Shown here: piece by piece, positions 37,623 through 44,728 of the stretch
How positions within the stretch are numbered: the first letter of the stretch is position 1
Layout of the letters: every line of letters begins with the position of its first letter
Assembly: GCF_000716595.1 (NCBI RefSeq)
Contig: NZ_JNXC01000030.1
Location: forward strand, 62,001-126,000
Source: Saccharothrix sp. NRRL B-16314
GTDB taxonomy: Bacteria; Actinomycetota; Actinomycetes; Mycobacteriales; Pseudonocardiaceae
DNA length: 64,000 nucleotides
Reading direction: 5' to 3'
Made by a program: the position numbers and the translations under genes
Notes under the pieces: model-generated
The model's database searches: none
The model's input: the letters and a program-made list of their open reading frames with translations, nothing else
What the model was told of the DNA's origin: nothing

Positions 37623-38042
37623 ATGGCTGTCTTCGCGTCCACCGATGAGTTGTACGCCCACTTCGTGCCGTTCTTGGAGAAGGTGAGCCAGGGAGACCTG
37701 CGGCAGAAGTTCCTGTCGATCCAAGCGTCCTTCAAGGTGAACAACACCGACCCCGACGCCACCCTGTTCGTGGACTGCACCCAAGACCCCCCTCTGGTCA
37801 AGGCCGGAGACGCCGCGGCGGCCGAGACAGCGGACATCGAACTGACGATGTCAGCCGACGACAGCCACCGCTTCTGGCTGGGGGACCTGAACGTGACGAA
37901 GGCCGTGGCGACCCGCCGCATCAAGTTCTCCGGCCCCCTGCTGAAACTGATCGGCCTCCTCCCGGTCTTCCAACCAGCCTTCACCGAGTACCGCGAGTAC
38001 CTCGTCGCCAACGGCCGCCGCGAGCTGCTGCCCGAGGAGTGA
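37623..38042 (+). CDS. SCP2 sterol-carrier-like protein
   Basis: The 139-residue protein has the SCP2 pattern: an N-terminal helix (DELYAHFVPFLEKVSQ), strands ending ASFKVNNTDPDATLFVD, and the segment IELTMSADDSHRFWLGDLNVTKAVATRRIKFSG, typical of SCP2 domains that bind acyl chains or sterols in a hydrophobic tunnel. I take the ATG at 37623, behind AAGGAG, as the start. It is the last intact gene of the cluster and probably carries a hydrophobic intermediate or product. Confidence 0.82.
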   Translation: MAVFASTDELYAHFVPFLEKVSQGDLRQKFLSIQASFKVNNTDPDATLFVDCTQDPPLVKAGDAAAAETADIELTMSADDSHRFWLGDLNVTKAVATRRIKFSGPLLKLIGLLPVFQPAFTEYREYLVANGRRELLPEE

Positions 38043-38067
38043 CACCGGCGCCCTTCGCGGAATGGCT

Positions 38068-38270
38068 TCACCCGACCGTCACCACGACCTTGCCGAACGC
38101 CCCACGATCGAGGTGCCCGAGGGCGGACGGCAAGTCGGCGAGCGGGTACTCGGCGGCGATGACCGGTGCGATGCCGCCGGAGACCCCACAACCGTCCAGA
38201 TGCCGATCAGGGAGATGCGGCCACCGACCGCCGCTGCTTCGCTCGAGCGTGCGAGGTGGTTCCCGCCGAT
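38068..38270 (-). pseudogene. Zinc-type alcohol dehydrogenase, C-terminal remnant
   Basis: Read on the minus strand, one frame gives EYPLADLPSALGHLDRGAFGKVVVTVG and stops at 38068, the usual end of a medium-chain NAD(P)-dependent alcohol dehydrogenase. Just upstream, another frame gives AAAVGGRISLIGIW, the preceding strand of the same fold. The frame changes between the two and the rest of the gene is missing, so it is a decayed fragment. Confidence 0.6.
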
Positions 38271-38289
38271 GATTCCGCGCTCAACCGGA

Positions 38290-38700
38290 CAGGACCTGGG
38301 GGGTGGAGTCGGGGTCCCGGGCTCCGCGTCGGTGAACAGTCCGGTGACCCATTGCTTGTCCGCGTAGAGGCGGACTTGGTCGGTGTGGTGCGGTGAGGCC
38401 TCGGTCAGTTCCGCGGCCATGACGAAGCTGGACCCCTGGCACACATCGGGGATCTCGCCGATCGGGCCGGGGACACCGGGCACCGAGATGACGTCGGAGC
38501 AGCCCTCCGGCCCCGGCAGCCGTGGATCGGGATGCCGGCGTAGTGCTGGACGGCGTCGAGCGGCACGTCCACCGGGACGCCGGCGGTGGTGAAACCTGCA
38601 CGGCATCGGCGAAGGCTTTCCGGACACCGCAGTCGTCGGCGTCGATGCCGCGTGGTGTGTGCGCGGGGTCGGCCGGGTCGAAGGGCATCAGCCACAGGTC
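38290..38700 (-). pseudogene. Penicillin-acylase-type hydrolase, C-terminal remnant
   Basis: Minus-strand frames carry pieces typical of the beta-subunit end of Ntn penicillin/AHL acylases: LWLMPFDPADPAHTPRGI, TAGVPVDVPLDAVQ, and then DVCQGSSFVMAAELTEASPHHTDQVRLYADKQWVTGLFTDAE, where relatives read HGSSxI...SPHxxDQTRLY...KRWVxxPF. The pieces sit in different frames and run into the alcohol dehydrogenase remnant, so the gene is broken and fused to other DNA. It marks recombination at the cluster edge. Confidence 0.55.
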
Positions 38701-38717
38701 GGGGTCGATTCTATATT

Positions 38718-38733
38718 TTCAGTGTTGACTGAA
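38718..38733. promoter_or_regulatory. 16-bp inverted repeat, possible operator
   Basis: TTCAGTGTTGACTGAA has 6-bp arms and a 4-base centre, in a short AT-rich stretch at the 5' side of the acylase remnant. It resembles TetR- or PadR-type operators. It may be a leftover of the broken gene's control region. The rest of 38734-38899 shows no gene. Confidence 0.35.
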
Positions 38734-38899
38734 GCATGGGCTGGCGGGACGTCGGCTTTGCTGAGAGTGGTGTGCGCCGCAACGGGCCGAACCGGATCAA
38801 CGTCGTAGACCCGTTCTCACCATGGCGGTCGAGCAAGGCCGCGCCGATCCCGACCGCATTCCGCAATCCGCTCCGACGCCCGGGGGTGGCGGTCTCCTG

Positions 38900-41800
38900 T
38901 CAGCTGTGGCCGGCGTGGATGTGGCTGGACCAGAGCGTGGGGTGGTCGGGGTACTTGTCGCGGTGAAGGCGGACGGCGTGGTGCAGGGCGACGGCGGAGT
39001 GCTCGGGACGGGGTGGTGAGGTGCCGCCGTCGGTGAGGTAGTCGTAGACCTTGCGGGTGATGGAGAGTGCGACGTGGTCGTTGATCGGCCACAGCGTGCC
39101 GATGACGTTGCGGTACCCGGCCAGGTGGAACGCCGAGGTGAGGTGGGTGGCCTCGTCGGTGTGCCGCAGGGTGGTGTCCGAGGTCCCGCACGCGGAAAGG
39201 TAAGCGAGGCGGGCACGGGGCAGGTGGAGGGCGCTGACGTCGGTGACGGTGAGAGGGCTGCTCTGGTGGTCGTGCAGGACGAGCCGACTTGTCGCGGGGT
39301 CGGTCCAGTCGGTGATGCCATGACAGGCGAAGTGCGCGATCTCGTGGTCGGGCAACGCGGCGAGGACTCCGTCGCGGCTGGTGCTACCGCCCGGCGGGGG
39401 CAACGTGGTCGCGGTGGGCACCAGCCTGCGCAGCGCGGCGGCCTCGGCCGTGACCCCTGACAGCAACGGTGTGCCGGGCGCGTCGGCAACGGCCACGATG
39501 AGCGTGCTGCCGGTCGCATCCGTGGTCGGCGGTGTGCGGGTTCGCAGCAGCGCGCGGGCGGTGGGCGTGTAGGAAGACACGACGCGGTCCACGACCGCCG
39601 AGGCGCGGCCTCCGGCTGCGTGCAGGGGGAGGAACGTGGCAAGTCCGACCGGGCACCAGTGGACGCGGGGCCAGGCCCGGTCGTCGGGCAGCGTTCGGGT
39701 GTGGCCCAGGTGGTCCAGCACCGGGCCGGTGACGGTGTCCCCGAGCCACTCGAGGATGTCGAGGACCCGGCGCTGGGCAGCGGCCTGCTCGTCGGGTGCG
39801 GCGTCGGGATCGGTGGCGGCGTGCACGGCGGCTCGGAGGAGGGTCACCCGGTCACTCGCCGTCCGCAGGTCTGCGTCGGGCAGTGGCACGGCGTGCGCCG
39901 GCCGGTCGGGGTCGGCGGTGAGGATGATGGCGTGGCTGGCCCGGTCGTGCAGTACTACGTAGATGACCGGGCCGTCGGCCGCGGCGGATCTCAGCCGGTC
40001 CACCGATAGCGGGAGCAGGAATCCGGACAGGCCGGGGACCTCCCTGATCCGCGCCAGGAGCGCGTCCCAGCGGGCCACGAGCAGCCGTCGCGTGCGTGCC
40101 TGCCGCTCGTGGTCCACCTCACCGACGAGCCAGCCACCCGGTTCGCCACCGGAGTGGTCCAGCGCGTCCAGCGCTCGGCGGACCACGGAGAACTCGGCCG
40201 CGAGGTCCGGCGCGTGGAGCTCGACGGCGCTGAGGTCGCCACGCGTGTCCAGGGTGTCGGTGATCAGCAGTCCCCTGGTCTGCTCCAGCAGTTCGACCGC
40301 GCGGTCGACCCGGCCGGCGGCGATCGCCGCAGTGGCCACCGCGGCCGCGAGGCCGTGCAGGCCCGTGATGCGGTGCCTGCGATCGGGTGTGCCGAGGTTT
40401 CGTGGCGCGACCAGGGCCAGCAGCGCGACCGCTCGTTCGGCCATCGCCAAGGCGTGCGCGGTGTCGCCCGCCGCCAAGTCGGCGTCCGCAGCCCGATATG
40501 CAGCCAACGTGCGAACCGTGGTCGAGCCCGACCTGACCGCCCACGCGTCGTGGAAGCACGTCCTGGCTTCGCGGAGGTCGTCCTGATCACCGGTGCGCAG
40601 GAACCGCTGCCACACCGAGTCGCCGAGGTTGGCCAGACCGGTGCAGCGCTCGGGCCGGCCGGCCGGAGTGCGGACCACGGACCTGCGGCTGGCGTCGATG
40701 GCCTCGTCCAGCGCCGCAGGATCACCGGTGTGCTCGAACAGGCTCGTCAGCACCGTGCCGAGGTTGGCCAGCGCCGCCCCGTGCCGGGAGTGGTTCGCGG
40801 TGGACGTCGTCGCGACGGCTCGTCGCATGGCCGCCACGGCCTCGTGCAGGTCCGCGGGATCGCCCGCGTGTCGGAAACGGCGCCGTAGGGCACCGGCGAG
40901 GGCGGCGAGCCCAACGCCCAGTCTCGGATGATCACAGGGTGTGACTTGCACGGCCCGCCGGCCGACGACGATGGCCTCGTCCACCGTCGCGCGGTCCGAC
41001 GTCCGGTCGAACAGTTCGGACAGCGACGAGCAGAGGCGGGTCAGGACGCGGCCGAGGCCGGCGTGGTCGGCGGACCCTGCGGCCATCGCCCGCCGACCGG
41101 CCTCGACGGCCTCGTCCAGCGCGATCGGGTCGCCGGTCGACGCGGACACCTCGCTCAACGCGCCGCTGATGGCGGACAGGCGCAGTCCGCGGCGGGCTTC
41201 GTCCGCGGGTAGCGAGGCCAGGGCTCGGCGCGCGGACTCGACCGCCTCCTCCAGCGCGGCCCGATCGCCGGTCAGCGCGAACCGGGCGGACAGGACGCCG
41301 CTGAGGTTGCCCAGGCACGTCATGTGGTGCGGGTGGTCCACGGGCGTCGCGGCCAGTGCCTGACGGACCGCCTTGACGGCGGCGTCGAGCATCGTGGGAT
41401 CACCCGAGAACTCGAACACCCCCAGGAGGGTGTGACCGTAGTTGGACCGGCGCAGTCCTCGCGCGAAATCGTCGGCGGGCGTCGCGTCCAGAGCTCGGCG
41501 CGCGGCGTCGACCGCCTCGTCCAGCGCGGCCCGCTCACCGGTCCGCTCGAACCGGGTGATCTGGACACTGCCCAGGTGGGAGAGGTACAAGGGCCGGAGG
41601 ACATGGCCGGGCGGCGTTGCCGCGACCGCCTCGCGAATGGCTGAAGCGGCGACGTCGAGAGACGTCAGGTCGTCGGTCCGGTCGAACTCGACCGTCAGCG
41701 CGAGCACGAGGTTGGCCACGCACTGGGCGTGGACGGGGTGCCCGATCGGGGTCGCGGCCACCGCCTCGTGTACCCGGTGGATCGCGTCGTCGAGATCGTC

Positions 41801-42820
41801 GAGGTCGTCGGTGCGCTCGAACCGGCGCAGCAGCGCGACACCGAGGTCGGACACGCTCAGGACGTGGATGGGGAACCCGACGGGGATCGCGGTCACCGCT
41901 GCGCGCAGTCTCGCGATCGACTCATCGATGTCGTCGAGGACAGCGGTCCGCTCGAACCGGCGCAGCAACGTCACACCGGAGTTCATCAGGGCCGCGCCGC
42001 GCCGCGGGTCCCCGGTCGGGATCGCGGCCACCGCTGCGCGGGTGACGTCGACGGCGTCATCGAGGTCCGCCCGGTCGTCGGTGCGCTCGAACCGGCGCAG
42101 GAGCGCCAGACCGAGGTTCGAGAGGCATGAGGCGTGGTGGGGCGCGTCGGGCGGGATGGCGGCCACCGCTCTCCGGGTGGTCCGGATCGCCTCGTCCAGG
42201 TCCCGCAGATCGCCGGTGCGCTCGAAGGCGCGCAACAACGCGAGTCCGAGGTTCTGCAGGCACAGGGCGTGGCCCGGGTCCTCGGCGGGAAACTCCACCA
42301 CCGCCGACTGAGCGGTCCGGATCGCCTCGCGCAGGCTCCCGAGGTCGTCGGTCTGCTCGAAGTGGCGGGTCAAGGCGAGGCTGAGGTTGGCCAGCCGCGC
42401 GCCGCGGTCGAGCCGGTGGGGCGTGGGGTGGGCCACGGCCAGCCGACCGCACTTGATCGCCTCGTCCAGCGCGGCGAGGTCGCTGTTGGTCTCGAACAGC
42501 TTGGTCAGCACCATTCCGAGATCGGACAGGTGGGACGCGTGGTCGGGGTGGTCGGCGCCGCCCGAGGCCACCGCCAGGCGGCTGATGTGGACGGCTTCGG
42601 CGAGCGAACCGGTGTTCCCTGAGCGTTCGAAGTCCAGCCAGAGCGCGCCGCCGAGGTGGGACAGGTAGGTGGCGCGGTCAGGGTGGTCCGCCGGTGCGGC
42701 AGCGGCGAGCCCGCCGAGCAGATCGATGGCCCGGCGCAGAGTGGCGGGATCCCCATCGAGTTGGTGTGCGTCGAGCAGGCGGAGCGCTTCGGCGTGCCGT
42801 TCGTCCATTTCTCGCCGCAT
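38900..42820 (-). CDS. TPR-CHAT protein (caspase-like effector of the CATRA island)
   Basis: The 1306-residue protein starts at the ATG at 42820, which overlaps the stop of the CATRA-like gene (TGATG); the longer frame upstream is a shadow. Residues about 15-850 are some 16 tetratricopeptide-like repeats of about 48 residues (pattern RAxxLSxLGxALLxRFERTGDxxDLDEAIxxxRRAVAATP). The C-terminal CHAT domain has the caspase-type dyad His 1167 (HFACHG) and Cys 1211 (YLSACGTS), followed by GYRNVIGTLWPI. CHAT proteins are cysteine peptidases of the separase/caspase clan; in bacteria several act in conflict or regulated-death systems after activation by a partner. It is cytosolic and the last gene of the operon. 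Confidence 0.85.
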   Translation of the reverse strand: MRREMDERHAEALRLLDAHQLDGDPATLRRAIDLLGGLAAAAPADHPDRATYLSHLGGALWLDFERSGNTGSLAEAVHISRLAVASGGADHPDHASHLSDLGMVLTKLFETNSDLAALDEAIKCGRLAVAHPTPHRLDRGARLANLSLALTRHFEQTDDLGSLREAIRTAQSAVVEFPAEDPGHALCLQNLGLALLRAFERTGDLRDLDEAIRTTRRAVAAIPPDAPHHASCLSNLGLALLRRFERTDDRADLDDAVDVTRAAVAAIPTGDPRRGAALMNSGVTLLRRFERTAVLDDIDESIARLRAAVTAIPVGFPIHVLSVSDLGVALLRRFERTDDLDDLDDAIHRVHEAVAATPIGHPVHAQCVANLVLALTVEFDRTDDLTSLDVAASAIREAVAATPPGHVLRPLYLSHLGSVQITRFERTGERAALDEAVDAARRALDATPADDFARGLRRSNYGHTLLGVFEFSGDPTMLDAAVKAVRQALAATPVDHPHHMTCLGNLSGVLSARFALTGDRAALEEAVESARRALASLPADEARRGLRLSAISGALSEVSASTGDPIALDEAVEAGRRAMAAGSADHAGLGRVLTRLCSSLSELFDRTSDRATVDEAIVVGRRAVQVTPCDHPRLGVGLAALAGALRRRFRHAGDPADLHEAVAAMRRAVATTSTANHSRHGAALANLGTVLTSLFEHTGDPAALDEAIDASRRSVVRTPAGRPERCTGLANLGDSVWQRFLRTGDQDDLREARTCFHDAWAVRSGSTTVRTLAAYRAADADLAAGDTAHALAMAERAVALLALVAPRNLGTPDRRHRITGLHGLAAAVATAAIAAGRVDRAVELLEQTRGLLITDTLDTRGDLSAVELHAPDLAAEFSVVRRALDALDHSGGEPGGWLVGEVDHERQARTRRLLVARWDALLARIREVPGLSGFLLPLSVDRLRSAAADGPVIYVVLHDRASHAIILTADPDRPAHAVPLPDADLRTASDRVTLLRAAVHAATDPDAAPDEQAAAQRRVLDILEWLGDTVTGPVLDHLGHTRTLPDDRAWPRVHWCPVGLATFLPLHAAGGRASAVVDRVVSSYTPTARALLRTRTPPTTDATGSTLIVAVADAPGTPLLSGVTAEAAALRRLVPTATTLPPPGGSTSRDGVLAALPDHEIAHFACHGITDWTDPATSRLVLHDHQSSPLTVTDVSALHLPRARLAYLSACGTSDTTLRHTDEATHLTSAFHLAGYRNVIGTLWPINDHVALSITRKVYDYLTDGGTSPPRPEHSAVALHHAVRLHRDKYPDHPTLWSSHIHAGHS

Positions 42821-44427
42821 CACCGGTTCCCGTCCGTTCTCCGGTGTGCGGAAGTCCACAGCCACGCCTCGGTGCGGAAGGTCTTCACGGCGACGTCCAC
42901 GCGGACGAACTCCTCGGCTGCGACGTCCGGAACACCCTCGCCGACGACGTAGCCGTGCAGGCGATCGGACACCATGGCGACGAGGTCGGCGTCGGGGTGG
43001 TCGACGACGGCTCGGCGCAGTGGGGCGCTGTCCAGGAGTCGGCCCATCACCGAGGCGATCTTCCCGCTGAAGCCGAGGGCCGCGAGCCCCATCGGGCCGA
43101 CGTCGAGCGCCATGCGGACGCGCAGCCGATCCCGGTAGGCGCCGTTGTCGAGTCCCAGGCGGGTGGTCGTCTCCCGCAGCAGGACGGGCACCGCGCGCTG
43201 GACGTCGACGTGGACCGGCAGGAACACCATCAGCCCGTCCCCGGTGCCCTGGTGGTCGCAGTCGGCGAGCGTCAGGTCGAGGGCGCCCAAGACCGCGTTC
43301 ACGAGGTCCGCCACTCGTTGCTGGAGTCGTGCCATCTCGGGCGTGCCGCGGGTGCTGTACCGGACGACGTCCAGCATGAAGCCCAGCCGGATGGCGTTGT
43401 GCTTCGGACGCGCCGGAGCGGCGACCTGCGCGGGCCGCGCGAGTTGCCGCACGTCGCGGGCGAGGGCGCGGCTTCGGTCCAGTTGAGTGCCCTCCTGGCT
43501 CAGTTGGGCCAGGAACCAGTCGGCCAGGCCGACGTCGGCGGGCAGCGGCTCGCTCTGGAGGGCGGCCATGTTCGAGCGGCTGATCTCCACCGACGCGCGC
43601 ATGCGCTCCACCCGGTCCGCGGCGACGACCAGCCCGGCCTCGTCGCTGTGGAGTTCGCCGACGATCCCGGTGCGCGGGCGCCCGGACAGCAGTTCGCCCA
43701 CGTGCTCGTCGACCTGGTTGCGCAGCTGTGTCAACCAGTTCTCGTCGTCGCGCCACACCCGCACGTGGTGCCGCAACTTCGCCGCCTGGAGCAGGTAGCG
43801 GCCCAGCGGCGGCATCGCCTCGTCACCGCGGCTCCACGTCCAGGCGCTCAACTCGGCGTCCTGGTGGGCCGGCGCGCTCACGACCAGGCGGCGGACCTGT
43901 GTGGTGTCCCTCGCTGGTTCCCACAGCACGAGTTCGCCCTGCCGGTACTCGCGGCTCCAGTCGACGTTTCCGCGGAGGCCCTTCGGGAGCGAGTCACGTG
44001 CGATCGACCGGGTGGCCTGGTGGATCAGGGCGACGCCCAGCAGGCCGTCGGTGCCCGAGTCCGCGATCTCGTCCCACCAGCGGACGAACTCGATCCACCC
44101 CGGTGGGACCCCGGACGCCAGGCCGGGTGCGGCGGGTGCGGCGAAGAGCACGGACAGGGCCAGCACATCGTGCAGCCGCCGCATGATCAGCTGGATGTCC
44201 ACGGCCGCGTTCTGCGCGGCGCAGAGCCCTTGCGGCCCGCCGGGGACCACCACGTCGGGCGGCGCAGTGGGCAGGTCGACACCCGGAACCGGGGAGGTCG
44301 TGCCGAGGAGTTCCCCGCTCCGGTGCCAGACACCCAATAGCCCAGTCCGGCCGCGCTCGGCGTGCTTGCCGCGCAACGGCGCGAAGGCGTGGACGACGAG
44401 TTCCTGGTCAGTCCGCAGTACGGTCAT
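42820..44427 (-). CDS. CATRA-like protein with nucleotidyl-cyclase-like C-terminal domain
   Basis: The 535-residue protein has a long helical N-terminal region (LMRRLHDVLALSVLF..., REYRQGELVLWEP). From about residue 345 it has a domain laid out like class III nucleotidyl cyclases: FMLDVVRYST (first metal-binding Asp position), GTGDGLMVFLP (second), RLRVRMALDVGPM, FSGKIASVMGRLLDSAPLRRAV and MVSDRLHGYVV. This matches what I recall of CATRA (caspase-and-TPR-repeat-associated) proteins from comparative work on NTP-dependent conflict systems. I infer it senses a threat and makes or binds a nucleotide signal for the CHAT peptidases. Its ends overlap both neighbours. Confidence 0.72.
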   Translation of the reverse strand: MTVLRTDQELVVHAFAPLRGKHAERGRTGLLGVWHRSGELLGTTSPVPGVDLPTAPPDVVVPGGPQGLCAAQNAAVDIQLIMRRLHDVLALSVLFAAPAAPGLASGVPPGWIEFVRWWDEIADSGTDGLLGVALIHQATRSIARDSLPKGLRGNVDWSREYRQGELVLWEPARDTTQVRRLVVSAPAHQDAELSAWTWSRGDEAMPPLGRYLLQAAKLRHHVRVWRDDENWLTQLRNQVDEHVGELLSGRPRTGIVGELHSDEAGLVVAADRVERMRASVEISRSNMAALQSEPLPADVGLADWFLAQLSQEGTQLDRSRALARDVRQLARPAQVAAPARPKHNAIRLGFMLDVVRYSTRGTPEMARLQQRVADLVNAVLGALDLTLADCDHQGTGDGLMVFLPVHVDVQRAVPVLLRETTTRLGLDNGAYRDRLRVRMALDVGPMGLAALGFSGKIASVMGRLLDSAPLRRAVVDHPDADLVAMVSDRLHGYVVGEGVPDVAAEEFVRVDVAVKTFRTEAWLWTSAHRRTDGNR

Positions 44428-44728
44428 CGTCTTCCTCGGTGGATCGGGTGGCTGTGCGGAGGCTGTCCAACGTCTCGTTGACCAGTTCCTCGACGCTCGG
44501 CGGTGGCGGAACGGTCGGCTCGGTGCCGAGGCGCTTGCCGCGGATGGGTGACAGCAGTTCCAGCGCGACGGTCGCCTTCACCAGCACCGACCCGTCACCC
44601 GCGCGCGCGGCGGCGGCGACGCGTGCAAGCCGCTCGTGCACCAGGAGCCACCGGCTCTCCGGCAACTTCCAATGCCTGACGTCGTCGAGGGTGAACATCG
44701 TGTCCTGCACCGATTCGCTGTTCAGCAC
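44408..44728 (-). CDS. Small CATRA-associated protein
   Basis: This 106-residue protein starts at the GTG at 44728, overlapping the TPR-CHAT stop by 7 bp, and ends 20 bp inside the CATRA-like gene. It reads LNSESVQDTMFTLDDVRHWKLP, then a helical segment (RWLLVHERLARVAAAARAG) and a C-terminal helix (VEELVNETLDSLRTATR). The size and place fit the small protein described as associated with CATRA systems. It is probably an adaptor or regulator; no catalytic motif is visible. Confidence 0.72.
   Translation of the reverse strand: MLNSESVQDTMFTLDDVRHWKLPESRWLLVHERLARVAAAARAGDGSVLVKATVALELLSPIRGKRLGTEPTVPPPPSVEELVNETLDSLRTATRSTEEDDDRTAD

Noticed and set aside
42820..43756. Longer start for the 1306-residue TPR-CHAT gene
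   Set aside because: The extra 312 codons lie inside the CATRA-like gene and are Arg/Gly/Pro-rich noise; the ATG at 42820 overlaps the preceding stop.
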